A program made the position numbers and the translations under genes. A DNA stretch of 64,000 bases from an uncultured Campylobacter sp. GTDB taxonomy: Bacteria; Campylobacterota; Campylobacteria; Campylobacterales; Campylobacteraceae. Under the pieces are notes generated by a model. The model was not told the origin of the DNA. It saw only the letters and a list, made by a program, of their open reading frames with translations, and did not search any database. Position 1 is the stretch's first letter, and each line of letters starts with the position of its first letter. Shown here piece after piece: positions 49,520 through 58,549 of the stretch. The stretch is taken from assembly GCF_905373215.1 (NCBI RefSeq), contig NZ_CAJPRT010000009.1:1-64000 (forward strand), given 5' to 3'.

Positions 49520-51538
49520 ATGAATGTAATATATTGCGATTCTTTAGTTATTGGCGGCGGTTTAGCGGGCTTAAGAGCTGCGATCGCTACCGGTGAGAAA
49601 GGGCTTAGCACCATCGTTTTGAGTCTGATCCCAGTTAAGCGCTCGCACTCTGCGGCGGCTCAAGGCGGCATGCAGGCGTCTCTAGGAAATTCCAAGATGA
49701 GCGAGGGCGACAACGAGGACGTGCACTTTGCCGATACCGTAAAAGGAAGCGACTGGGGCTGCGATCAAGATGTCGCTAGGATGTTTGCACAAACGGCGCC
49801 TAAGGCGATCCGCGAGCTTGCGGGCTGGGGCGTTCCTTGGACCAGGATTACTAGAGGCGAGCGAAGCGCTATTATCAATGCTCAAAAAACCACGATCACC
49901 GAAAAAGATGAGGTTCACGGACTTATCCACAGCCGCGACTTCGGCGGCACAAAAAAATGGCGAACCTGCTATACCGCCGATGCTACGGGACATACGATGC
50001 TTTTTGCCGTTGCGAACGAAGCGCTAAAGCATAACGTCGATATTCATGATAGAAAAGAAGCGATCGCGCTAATTCACGCAAACAACCGCTGCTACGGCGC
50101 AATCGTGCGTGATTTGGTTACCGGCGAGCTGATCGCATACGTCTCAAAAGGCACGCTAATCGCTACCGGCGGCTACGGCAGAGTTTATAAACACACCACA
50201 AACGCCGTCGTTTGCGAGGGCATAGGTGCTGCTATCGCGCTTGAGACCGGCGTCGCGCAGCTTGGAAATATGGAAGCGGTGCAGTTTCACCCGACCCCTA
50301 TCGTTCCGAGCGGAATTCTGCTTACCGAGGGTTGCCGCGGCGACGGCGGAATTTTACGCGACGTGGACGGCTACCGCTTTATGCCGGATTATGAGCCTGA
50401 GAAAAAGGAACTTGCTAGCCGCGACGTCGTAAGCCGCCGCATAATGGAGCACATCCGCGCAGGCAAGGGGGTAAAGAGCCCTTACGGTGAGCACGTTTGG
50501 CTCGACATATCGATCCTTGGACGCGAGCATATCGAGAAAAATTTACGCGACGTGCAAGAAATTTGCGAAATTTTCAACGGCATCGATCCTGCCGATACCG
50601 AGGTAATAACCGACGAGCAGGGCAGGAAGCGCGGCAAGGGCTGGGCTCCGATCCTTCCTATGCAGCACTACTCGATGGGTGGTATCAAAACAAAAGCTAC
50701 GGGCGAGAGTCCGACTTTAGCGGGACTATTCAGCGCCGGCGAGGCTGCGTGCTGGGATATGCACGGCTTTAACCGCTTGGGCGGAAATTCCGTCGCCGAA
50801 ACCGTCGTCGCAGGAATGATCGTGGGCGAGTATTTTGCGGAGTATTGCCAAGGGCACGATGTCGATATCAATACGCACGATATCGAAAAATTCGTAGATA
50901 AAGAGAAAAATTACATTAAGAGCCTGCTTGAAAAAGAGGGTAAATTTAACGTATTCGAGATTAAAAACAAGATGAAAGACGTTATGTGGGAGCACTGCGC
51001 GATCTTCCGCACCGGCGAGGGATTAGCCAAAGCCGTAAAAGAGCTTGAGGAGCTTTACAAGCAGTCCTTAGATGTCAAAGTAAGCAATAAAGAGCTTTTC
51101 GGAAATCCGGAGCTTGAGGAGGCTTATCGCGTACCAAAGATGCTAAAGCTTGCGCTTTGTATCGCCAAGGGTGCGCTTGATCGCACAGAAAGCCGCGGCG
51201 CGCACTTCCGTGAGGATTATCCGAAACGCGACGATCTAAACTGGCTAAAACGAACGCTTGCGAGCTGGAAGGAGGGCGATACTATGCCTACTCTAAGCTA
51301 CGAGCCGCTTGATATTATGAAGATGGAGATGCCGCCTGCATTCCGCGGATACGGCGCCAAAGGCAATATCATCGAGCATCCGGACAGCGCCGTGCGCCAA
51401 AAAGAGGTCGATGAAATTCGCGAGAAAATGCAAGCCGAGGGCAAAGGCAGATATGAAATTCAAGAAGCATTGATGCATTATGAATTGCAGCCAAAATATA
51501 AAGCACCTAACGAAAGAGCAGGTATAGGATATGAGTAG
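49520..51538 (+). CDS. frdA: Fumarate reductase flavoprotein subunit
   Basis: 672 residues. FAD binding starts with VIGGGLAGLRAAIATGEKG, and the covalent FAD-histidine is H43 in KRSHSAAAQGGMQAS. The active-site region includes HGLIHSRDFGGTKKWRTCYTA and the catalytic Arg stretch QHYSMGGIKTKATGES, with GLFSAGEAACWDMHGFNRLGG later as the FAD block. It reduces fumarate to succinate as terminal step of anaerobic respiration. The length and the C-terminal domain are as expected, and it overlaps frdB by 8 bases. Confidence 0.97.
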   Translation: MNVIYCDSLVIGGGLAGLRAAIATGEKGLSTIVLSLIPVKRSHSAAAQGGMQASLGNSKMSEGDNEDVHFADTVKGSDWGCDQDVARMFAQTAPKAIRELAGWGVPWTRITRGERSAIINAQKTTITEKDEVHGLIHSRDFGGTKKWRTCYTADATGHTMLFAVANEALKHNVDIHDRKEAIALIHANNRCYGAIVRDLVTGELIAYVSKGTLIATGGYGRVYKHTTNAVVCEGIGAAIALETGVAQLGNMEAVQFHPTPIVPSGILLTEGCRGDGGILRDVDGYRFMPDYEPEKKELASRDVVSRRIMEHIRAGKGVKSPYGEHVWLDISILGREHIEKNLRDVQEICEIFNGIDPADTEVITDEQGRKRGKGWAPILPMQHYSMGGIKTKATGESPTLAGLFSAGEAACWDMHGFNRLGGNSVAETVVAGMIVGEYFAEYCQGHDVDINTHDIEKFVDKEKNYIKSLLEKEGKFNVFEIKNKMKDVMWEHCAIFRTGEGLAKAVKELEELYKQSLDVKVSNKELFGNPELEEAYRVPKMLKLALCIAKGALDRTESRGAHFREDYPKRDDLNWLKRTLASWKEGDTMPTLSYEPLDIMKMEMPPAFRGYGAKGNIIEHPDSAVRQKEVDEIREKMQAEGKGRYEIQEALMHYELQPKYKAPNERAGIGYE

Positions 51539-52268
51539 AAAAATAACAATAAAGGCATTTAAGTATAATCCGTTAAGCAAAATTTCAAAGCCGCACTTCG
51601 CTACTTATGAGCTTGAAGAGACCGACGGAATGACGCTATTTATCGCGCTTAACGTGATTCGTGAGAAATTTGATCCCGAGCTAAGCTTCGACTTCGTTTG
51701 CCGCGCGGGTATCTGCGGTAGCTGCGGTATGCTCGTAAACGGCAAGCCGAGCCTTGCGTGCCGCACGCTTACTAAGGACTATTCGGACGGCGTGATCGAG
51801 CTTATGCCGCTTCCGGTTTTCAAGCTGTTAAAAGACCTCAGCGTCGATACCGGCAACTGGATGAACGCGATGAGCAAACGCGTAGAGAGCTGGATCCACA
51901 CCGATCACGAGACCGATATCTCAAAGCTTGAGGAGAAGGTCGAACCTGAGGTCGCACAGGAGGTTTTCGAGCTGGATCGCTGCATCGAGTGCGGCATCTG
52001 CGTGGCAAGCTGCGGCACCGCGATAATGCGAAAGGATTTCATCGGCGCCGTCGGTATCAACCGTATAGCGCGTTTTCAGATCGATGCGCTGGATAAACGC
52101 AGCGACGAGGATTTTTACGAGCTAATCGGCGATGATGACGGAGTATTCGGCTGTATGACGCTGCTAGGCTGCGAAGACAACTGCCCTAAGCACCTTCCGC
52201 TTCAAAGCAAAATCGCCTATATCCGCCGCAAGCTTGCCGCTCAGGGCAAATGCGGCTGCGGCAAATAA
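51531..52268 (+). CDS. frdB: Fumarate reductase iron-sulfur subunit
   Basis: 245 residues. The [2Fe-2S] ligands are in FVCRAGICGSCGMLVNGKPS plus the following LAC, the [4Fe-4S] cluster in CIECGICVASCGT, and the [3Fe-4S] in CMTLLGCEDNCPKHLPL with a cysteine. It relays electrons from FrdC hemes to FrdA. The C-terminus ends in CGCGK, slightly Cys-rich. It is last in the operon and is followed by a strong terminator. Confidence 0.97.
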   Translation: MSRKITIKAFKYNPLSKISKPHFATYELEETDGMTLFIALNVIREKFDPELSFDFVCRAGICGSCGMLVNGKPSLACRTLTKDYSDGVIELMPLPVFKLLKDLSVDTGNWMNAMSKRVESWIHTDHETDISKLEEKVEPEVAQEVFELDRCIECGICVASCGTAIMRKDFIGAVGINRIARFQIDALDKRSDEDFYELIGDDDGVFGCMTLLGCEDNCPKHLPLQSKIAYIRRKLAAQGKCGCGK

Positions 52269-52298
52269 AATTTAAGCGGGACTTTCCCGCTTAAATTT
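52268..52298 (+). terminator. Terminator of frdCAB
   Basis: Perfect 14-bp stem AAATTTAAGCGGGA/TCCCGCTTAAATTT with a 3-nt loop, overlapping the last base of frdB's stop and followed by ATCTTCTAATTTT. The A-rich side could make it work in both directions. Confidence 0.8.
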
Positions 52299-52444
52299 AT
52301 CTTCTAATTTTATAAATTTTACCTCGATAGACAAATTCCAAAATGCTTGAGTCAGACAAGCGAAGTAGCTTTAAATTTAATACTATCCCAAGCGATAAAG
52401 AAGTAAAATACGAAATCGCTTAAGATCGATAGCGAGGGATAAGG

Positions 52445-53311
52445 ATGAACGAAGCAAGGCTCGAAGAGCTAAAGAAAATTCTAAACGAACGACATCAAAA
52501 TTTAGAGCAAGGCTCGCAGGAAGATTTTAGTGCTCAAAATTCTGATGCCTTAAATTTTGATACTTCAGAATCCGATAACTCAAATTTAAACGTAGAAGGA
52601 AATCTAAAATTTCAAAATTCAGATTCCGATGATGCCACTCCTAATAAAAATTCTAAAACCGAGGCTAGGGATTACGATAAAGAGCCTATAGTTATAAAAA
52701 ATTACAGCATTATGCACTTGCTGTTTTATATCATAATAGCAATCATTATTCCGTCTATTTTCATAAAAATTTTGTATAACAAAGGTTTGATAGATTTATA
52801 TTATGGCGGTAGAACATATTTGCTATATAATCAAAATTCAACTTTTATTTTAAGTGTTTTATTTTTGTGCCTATTCGCCCTGTATTGCTATTTTGCAAAA
52901 GAAAAAGACATTATTATCAACAATTTGCACATAACATATTTTGGAAATATATCAAGCGGATTGGAAATTTTTAAAATAAACAATGATAGTTTTATCAAGG
53001 AAAACTATAAATTGAGAATAAATGTTTTATGTTTTATTTTGTGTTTGATTTCCCTATTGTCGGGTTTCGTCTATCAAAAAATTATTTTTATCATTTCTAT
53101 ACTTGTTGTTAGATTTTTGCCAATATTCCTCTTTTCGATACTTCAAAATAAAAAATTTGAATTTTATAATCCGGGATATTTATGCATTAAAACAAGAACC
53201 GGAAAACAGATAATTCCTTTGGTTTCAAAAAAAGATACAAAAGAGGTAAGAGAATATTTTTTAAATAAGCTTAATATCGATATTATAGATAAAGTAAATT
53301 ATTTTATGTAA
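52445..53311 (+). CDS. Hypothetical multi-pass membrane protein with low-complexity N-terminus
   Basis: 288 residues in AT-rich DNA. Residues 1-80 are cytosolic and low complexity, with AQNSDALNFDTSESDNS and NLKFQNSDSDD, words like those of the inserts elsewhere. Four to five hydrophobic segments follow: LLFYIIIAIIIPSIFIKIL, STFILSVLFLCLFALYCYF, INVLCFILCLISLLSGFV and KIIFIISILVVRFLPIFLF. The C-terminus ends KEVREYFLNKLNIDIIDK. This ending closely resembles that of the next gene (EVREYFLQKNINIDYIK), so the two are paralogues. AGGGATAAGG precedes the ATG. No family is recognised. Confidence 0.7.
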   Translation: MNEARLEELKKILNERHQNLEQGSQEDFSAQNSDALNFDTSESDNSNLNVEGNLKFQNSDSDDATPNKNSKTEARDYDKEPIVIKNYSIMHLLFYIIIAIIIPSIFIKILYNKGLIDLYYGGRTYLLYNQNSTFILSVLFLCLFALYCYFAKEKDIIINNLHITYFGNISSGLEIFKINNDSFIKENYKLRINVLCFILCLISLLSGFVYQKIIFIISILVVRFLPIFLFSILQNKKFEFYNPGYLCIKTRTGKQIIPLVSKKDTKEVREYFLNKLNIDIIDKVNYFM

Positions 53312-53336
53312 TCAAATTTTAATAAAGGATATGTAG

Positions 53337-53742
53337 ATGAGTAGAGTAAGTATTGATAAAATGTGTACCTATTACAGGTAGCCTTAAATCGTTACAAGAA
53401 TATTTTTCTGATTTGCCGAAAATGTCAGAATTTTTTTATCGTATTAACTCGTTGGGTTTTTTCTTTGTATTTTTGCTTTGCATGTATGTGGCGAATATAT
53501 TTATAAAATTCGTCGTATATTGTTGCATAAATAAAGGCATAAAGGGATTTAAAATTTTTCCATTTATAAAAGTCGATGAGCCGTGGCATGGCGGATATTT
53601 ATATTATTCCGTTGTGGTATCGGCACACTACTATTTGATTTATTTGTATAGCAGTGAAATTTACGACGAAGTTAGAGAGTATTTTTTGCAGAAAAATATA
53701 AATATAGACTATATTAAAAAGGACTATACGGTTTTTATTTAG
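53337..53742 (+). pseudogene. Possibly frameshifted membrane-protein paralogue
   Basis: An ATG at 53337 after AAAGGATATGTAG reads MSRVSIDKMCTYYR and stops. Reading one base shifted from the AAAA at 53358-53361 gives a long frame to 53742 (KCVPITGSLKSLQEYFSDLP..., membrane segment GFFFVFLLCMYVANIFIKFVVY, end EVREYFLQKNINIDYIK). So either the gene is broken by one extra A, or translation starts at a TTG at 53353. The product would have one or two TM helices and about 129 residues. Its end matches that of the upstream gene. Both lie in AT-rich accessory DNA. Confidence 0.5.
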
Positions 53743-54116
53743 GAGGATATGCGAAGGGGCGGTAAATTTAAAACTAAAATTTCAATATTTTATGGTAGCC
53801 GCCACTAAATTTCGTAGCGATACCGAGTGCAAATACAGCGTAAATTTAGCGCTAAATTTTATGCGTAGAAGCGCTTGTTGAAATTCTAACCGCCTGTCGC
53901 TGGAATAAAATTTCGTCGGTAGAATTTCGCCTCTGCGATATTTCTACGCGGAATTCTATCGGTAAAATTTCGAAGGCAAAAATTTTGCGCCTAAACCCTC
54001 TTAAACCTCGCTCTGCGAATTCCGCCCGAGCAAAATTGCCTTGTGAAATTCTGCCCGTTTATATTCGGCTAAGCTCACACTCGGTAGTATTTGTCATTTT
54101 ATTTGCGGAGGTTGCT
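53743..54116. other. Gap before the ankyrin gene, with an 18-bp palindrome
   Basis: AAATTT-rich repeats between GC-rich spacers. AAATTTAGCGCTAAATTT at 53842-53859 is a perfect palindrome that occurs again at 58964-58981. Several GGAATTCTATCGGTAAAATTT-like units recur between 53900 and 53990. An open frame extends upstream of the ankyrin gene but is not supported by a ribosome site. Confidence 0.5.
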
Positions 54117-55556
54117 TTGAAAGAGATAAAATCCAAGCTCATCATAGCGTGCTTGGTTGTTACGGCAGGCCTATTTTTCTTGATCGCAGGCGGTGCACTT
54201 ATGGATAGATCCGAAACTCAGCCCGCGCAAAATTCCACGGTGAGTCGCGCCACAACCTCCGGCAACTCCTCCAATCCGCCGCTAACGGACGAGGATCGCA
54301 CCGCAATAGCGAGGTACCGGTACGAAAGGCTGGGCGCCGAGTTAGATTTGGACGAATGCGTAGTGCATGGCGATGAGCGAATGGAGTATTTCTGCAAGCT
54401 TTTGCGCTCCAAGGACACTGCGCGTATTTTAACATTTATGCGAGAGCAGCGCATCACTGCGGGCGATCCGCTGCATTTTGGCATAACGGCGATAATGTAT
54501 TCCAGTTTTTACAACGATGCAAACACCACCGAAGAGCTGATCTATCACGGAGCGGATATCAACCGCACGGACGATTTTTCTCATTCGGCGCTGAGCTATG
54601 CTATCGAAAATAACTCTACCGCCGCCGCGGAAGTTCTACTTAAGCATGGAGCTAGCTTTTCTAGCGTTAAATATGTTCGTCCGTGGCTTGCGACTCCGGG
54701 ATGCTGCGATGCCTATTTGGTCGCCGATACTAGCGATGCACAGGTAAGGACATATTACGGAACACCTAAAAGCGAGGGTACTAGCGCGGTATCTGATCCG
54801 CTCTATTACGCCGTAGCAGGCGGATTTTTGCAGATGACGGAGCTTATGCTTAGCAGCGGCGTAAGACCTGAGATTACCGCTTGGACGGACGATCATTGTA
54901 TTGCTTTTACGCTCAAACACCGCAAAGATGAGCGGCAGCCGAACTGCTCCATCTATCAGATGCTGCCGCAACGACATGACGCAAGTATGCTAAATTTGCT
55001 GCTTAAATACGATTTGGCAGGACTTCCGGACGATGAGCGTATTCAAAAAAAATACGATGACTGCCGTAAGGATTTGGATACGTTGAGGAAGTATAAGAAA
55101 ATATACCTAGAGCATATGGATGATTATTGTTACGATGAGATTATTTTGGTTTGGAGCTGGTTGGATAGCTTTAATTATGATATAGTTAGGTATATTATGA
55201 GGGGGCGCTTGAAGGATTGGGAAAAGGGTGCAATCGGGTTTAACAGAGGTTCGCTGCCCGATCTTAATAGATGCGGCTCAGTAACGCCCAATACGGCGCT
55301 ACTCGGTATCTACGATACGCTTATAAAGCGCTATTCCGCGCTCTGCGGCGATGAGCTTAATGGCGCGAGTGGCTTTGATCTGGATAAATTTTTTAGATAT
55401 TCGCACTTAAAAGGCTTGGAATTTGATCTTAAAATAGAGTATGAGGGCAAGGTGATAAGAGTGGAGGAGTATGATAAAATTTTAAGGCGCGATGCTTCTA
55501 AGCAGCTAGAACAAGCGGGATCCAAGACTGCAGATACCGCGTCTGCTCATGAGTAA
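54117..55556 (+). CDS. Membrane-anchored ankyrin-repeat protein
   Basis: 479 residues from a TTG at 54117, 5 bases after GGAGG; the frame is open further upstream but without a start signal. The N-terminus KLIIACLVVTAGLFFLIAGGALM is a membrane anchor or uncleaved signal, putting the rest in the periplasm. Ankyrin repeats are visible around residues 120-260: FGITAIMYSSFYNDANTTEELIYHGADINRT, SALSYAIENNSTAAAEVLLKHGASF and DPLYYAVAGGFLQMTELMLSSGV. Several cysteines (DECVVH, YFCK, GCCDAYL, NCS, DDCR) could form disulphides. The C-terminal ~150 residues have no recognised domain. The role is unknown. Confidence 0.8.
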   Translation: MKEIKSKLIIACLVVTAGLFFLIAGGALMDRSETQPAQNSTVSRATTSGNSSNPPLTDEDRTAIARYRYERLGAELDLDECVVHGDERMEYFCKLLRSKDTARILTFMREQRITAGDPLHFGITAIMYSSFYNDANTTEELIYHGADINRTDDFSHSALSYAIENNSTAAAEVLLKHGASFSSVKYVRPWLATPGCCDAYLVADTSDAQVRTYYGTPKSEGTSAVSDPLYYAVAGGFLQMTELMLSSGVRPEITAWTDDHCIAFTLKHRKDERQPNCSIYQMLPQRHDASMLNLLLKYDLAGLPDDERIQKKYDDCRKDLDTLRKYKKIYLEHMDDYCYDEIILVWSWLDSFNYDIVRYIMRGRLKDWEKGAIGFNRGSLPDLNRCGSVTPNTALLGIYDTLIKRYSALCGDELNGASGFDLDKFFRYSHLKGLEFDLKIEYEGKVIRVEEYDKILRRDASKQLEQAGSKTADTASAHE

Positions 55557-55825
55557 ATTCTATAAAATTTACAGACGCGATTATCGGCTTCGCGGTTGCT
55601 GTGTATCTTGCAAAATTATATAAATTACGCCGATTTAAAATTTGCGTCGTTTTGCTTTGTAAAACGCATGGAATTTTGTCGCTATGACGCAAGCGGTTTG
55701 CAAAATTCCAGCACGTATGTAAATTTTAAAAATTCCGAGAGTTGCAGCGCATTAAATCATATAAATTTAGGCGCCAAAACTCGCCTGATATGGACCCGCG
55801 AAATTTTGCCGCTTAAAATTTCGCG

Positions 55826-56236
55826 CTACAAATTCTTAAATTCCATCTCCAGCTGCTTGCGCCAGTCTTGTAGCGAGCGCTCTGCGTCCGCGGCGTATTT
55901 TTCGATCAGAGCGTCCGTTTTATTTAGAAACTCAAATAGCTTGCCCTCCCACACGGCGGGGTTTAGGTTGCTTTGATGCATCGTTTTGATATAGACTAAC
56001 TCCTTGCTAAGAGCCTCAAGCTCGTCTAGATAACTCTCACGAGCCCCTTCATCGCGCAGCTCTAGCCGCTTTAGAGCTCGCAGTTTGCCCTCTAAAATAT
56101 CGCAAAATTTCATATACCTTTGCGAGCTAAGCTCGGGGTCTGCGGCGTCTGCGCGCGCGGAAGCCTTTTGGACCTGAAAATACACGAGCGCGCCCACTGC
56201 AAGGGCAACTGCGAACATCAAAGCGAAATTAGCCAT
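55826..56236 (-). CDS. Hypothetical membrane-anchored coiled-coil protein
   Basis: 136 residues. One N-terminal TM helix (FALMFAVALAVGALVYFQV) is followed by a charged helical domain with coiled-coil character (LRALKRLELRDEGARESYLDELEALSKE and LIEKYAADAERSLQDWRKQLEMEF). The ATG overlaps the end of rarD by 8 bases, so it is translated from the same transcript. No family is recognised. The 269 bases downstream (55557-55825) hold only AAATTT-type words. Confidence 0.65.
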   Translation of the reverse strand: MANFALMFAVALAVGALVYFQVQKASARADAADPELSSQRYMKFCDILEGKLRALKRLELRDEGARESYLDELEALSKELVYIKTMHQSNLNPAVWEGKLFEFLNKTDALIEKYAADAERSLQDWRKQLEMEFKNL

Positions 56237-57101
56237 TTTTTTTCCTTAAGCCATCTAGGCCCACGACCGCGAGCCCGAACCAAATTAGCGAAAAGCTCAA
56301 AATTTTATAAGTCTCAAGCTCCTCGCCGTAAATAAACACCGCGATCAGCATACTCATGCTAGGGCTGATGTACTGCATAAAGCCGATCGTAGATAGCGGC
56401 AGATACTGCGTGCTTACGGCGAAGGTAAGCAGCGGCAAAATCGTAATCAGTCCGCTTGCAAACAGTAGCGCGCCGCTTGTGCTAAAGCCGAAGGCGCCGC
56501 TTCCTTTCAGCGCGCAGTAGATCAGAAATGCAAGCGCGGGCAGCAGCATCAGCGCCGTCTCGCAAAACAGCCCCTCGAAGCTAGGCACTTTTACTTTTTT
56601 GCGTATGAGGCCGTAAAATGCAAAGCTAAGCGGCAGCACGAGCGAGATTATAGGAAGCCTGCCTAGCGCGTAAATTTGCACGCCGATCGCCGCAAAGGCT
56701 AGCAGCAGGGAAAATTTCGCCGCCGCGCTTAGCCGCTCGCGCAGAAACAAAGCGCCCAAAAGCACCGAAAATAGCGGATTTATAAAATATCCGAGGCTGG
56801 TGGCTAAAATTTGATCGGAATTTACCGCGTAGATATAAATGCCCCAGTTCGTGCTGATAAGTAGTCCCGTACAAAGCAGCGTAAGGGCGATTCTAGGGGT
56901 GCCAAGAAGCCGCGCGACGTTTTTTAAGCGGTGCGTAAAGCAGAGAAAAACGAGCAGCAGCAGGAAGGACCAAACGACGCGATGCGCTAAAATTTGCACC
57001 GCGTCCACGTCCTTTATGAGCTTAAAAAATATCGGGAAAACGCCCCACATAAAAAAGGTCGCAAATGCAAGCATTAGTCCTTTAGCGCGGTTTTCTTCCA
57101 T
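56229..57101 (-). CDS. rarD: EamA-family transporter RarD
   Basis: 290 residues, ten TM helices in two EamA halves. The N-terminus GLMLAFATFFMWGVFPIFFKLI and the block STNWGIYIYAVNSDQILATSLGYFINPLF are the RarD signature. YGLIRKKVKV marks the loop between the halves and STIGFMQYISPSMSMLIAVFIYGE the second. RarD proteins are drug/metabolite-type exporters with uncertain substrates (chloramphenicol sensitivity is tied to some). The start overlaps nothing and lies 105 bases from the divergent DAHP synthase gene. Confidence 0.9.
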   Translation of the reverse strand: MEENRAKGLMLAFATFFMWGVFPIFFKLIKDVDAVQILAHRVVWSFLLLLVFLCFTHRLKNVARLLGTPRIALTLLCTGLLISTNWGIYIYAVNSDQILATSLGYFINPLFSVLLGALFLRERLSAAAKFSLLLAFAAIGVQIYALGRLPIISLVLPLSFAFYGLIRKKVKVPSFEGLFCETALMLLPALAFLIYCALKGSGAFGFSTSGALLFASGLITILPLLTFAVSTQYLPLSTIGFMQYISPSMSMLIAVFIYGEELETYKILSFSLIWFGLAVVGLDGLRKKNG

Positions 57102-57169
57102 AAAATTCCTTCCAAATTGCCTAAAGGCGCTATTTTAAGATTTTTTGGGTTAATAAAAGCTTATTTGGG

Positions 57170-57175
57170 TATAAT
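57170..57175 (+). promoter_or_regulatory. -10 box for the DAHP synthase gene
   Basis: TTTGGGTATAATCGCG with TATAAT 30 bases before the ATG, preceded by periodic T-runs (TTTTTTGGG, TTATTTGGG) typical for Campylobacter sigma-70 promoters. The ribosome site is AAGGAGGGG. Confidence 0.65.
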
Positions 57176-57205
57176 CGCGAGATTTACGAAATTTAAGGAG
57201 GGGCT

Positions 57206-58549
57206 ATGAGCTGGAGTAGGACATCGTGGAAAGATTATAAAATTTTACAGCAGCCGATTTATCAGGATGAAAGTGCGGTGCAGGCCGCTAAAGATCGACT
57301 TTACAAGCTGCCGCCGTTAATTTTTGCGGGCGAAGTTCGCAACCTAAAGGCCGAGCTTGCGCGCGCTAGCGAGGGCAAGTCGTTTTTGCTTCAAGGCGGC
57401 GATTGCGCTGAGAGCTTTAATGATTTTAGCGCGAATAATATCCGCGATATGTTTAAGGTAATGCTTCAGATGGCGATCATTCTTACCTTCGCGGCGGGCT
57501 GTCCCGTCGTTAAGGTGGGCCGTATCGCAGGGCAGTTTGCAAAGCCGCGCAGCAGCGACTTCGAGGAGGCGGGCGGCGTGAGCCTGCCTAGCTACCGCGG
57601 CGACATAATCAACGGCTTTGAGTTTAACGAAGCGGCGCGCAAGCCAGATCCCGCTCGTATGATCGAGGCATATCATCAAAGCGCTTCGACGCTGAATTTG
57701 CTGCGCGCCTTTTCTCGCGGCGGTCTTGCGAACCTGCACGAGGTGCATAAGTGGAATTTGGGCTTTTTGAAAAAGGGCGAGCTGGAGGCTAAATTTAACG
57801 AGCTGAGCGATGAAATTTCGCGCACGCTTAAATTTATGGAGGCGTGCGGACTGAGCGCCGCTAACTCTCCGAGCCTTGCCGAGACGGTGCTTTACACCTC
57901 GCACGAGGCGCTGCTGCTGCACTATGAGGAGTGTCTGACGCGCATTGACAGCACCAGCGGCGATTGGTACGACTGCTCGGCGCACATGCTTTGGATCGGC
58001 GAGCGCACGCGCGGCGCGGACGATGCGCACGTGCATTTTTTAAGCGGTATCAAAAACCCTCTCGGTGTCAAGATCGGCCCGAGCGGCACCGCGGATGAAA
58101 TTTTGCGCCTTTGCGACAGGCTCAATCCGCAAAACGAAGCAGGCAGGCTAAACGTCATCATCCGCATGGGCGCGGATAAGATCGGCGCGCGGCTGCCGCA
58201 AATTTTACGCGAGCTAAAGCGCGAGGGCAGGGCGATTCTGTACAGCATCGATCCGATGCACGGCAACACCGTCAAGACCGCAAACGGCTACAAAACGCGC
58301 GAGTTTTCTAAAATTTTAAGCGAGGTTCAGAGCTTTTTCGAGATCCACGCTGCGGAGGGCACGCACGCGGGCGGCATCCACCTTGAGATGACCGGTCAAA
58401 ACGTCACCGAGTGTACGGGCGGCTCGTTTAACGTGACGCAAGAGACGCTAAAACAGCGCTACGAAACGCAGTGCGATCCGCGCCTAAACGCAGATCAGGC
58501 GCTAGAGCTTGCGTTTTTGCTCGCCGATAATCTAAAAAAGGCGGAGTAG
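57206..58549 (+). CDS. aroG: 3-deoxy-7-phosphoheptulonate synthase, class II
   Basis: 447 residues. Class II (plant-type) DAHP synthase condenses phosphoenolpyruvate and erythrose 4-phosphate at the entrance to the shikimate pathway. Motifs: KSFLLQGGDCAESFNDFSANN near 60-80 (with the metal-binding cysteine), KVGRIAGQFAKPRSS, YRGDIINGFEFN, HEALLLHYEECLTR, WIGERTRGADDAHVHFLSGI and DPMHGNTVKT with metal-ligand histidine, then GGIHLEMTGQNVTEC. The start MSWSRTSWKDYKILQQP matches the family. Symbol chosen by function; Campylobacter class II genes are variously named aroF or aroG. It is a single-gene transcript. Confidence 0.94.
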   Translation: MSWSRTSWKDYKILQQPIYQDESAVQAAKDRLYKLPPLIFAGEVRNLKAELARASEGKSFLLQGGDCAESFNDFSANNIRDMFKVMLQMAIILTFAAGCPVVKVGRIAGQFAKPRSSDFEEAGGVSLPSYRGDIINGFEFNEAARKPDPARMIEAYHQSASTLNLLRAFSRGGLANLHEVHKWNLGFLKKGELEAKFNELSDEISRTLKFMEACGLSAANSPSLAETVLYTSHEALLLHYEECLTRIDSTSGDWYDCSAHMLWIGERTRGADDAHVHFLSGIKNPLGVKIGPSGTADEILRLCDRLNPQNEAGRLNVIIRMGADKIGARLPQILRELKREGRAILYSIDPMHGNTVKTANGYKTREFSKILSEVQSFFEIHAAEGTHAGGIHLEMTGQNVTECTGGSFNVTQETLKQRYETQCDPRLNADQALELAFLLADNLKKAE

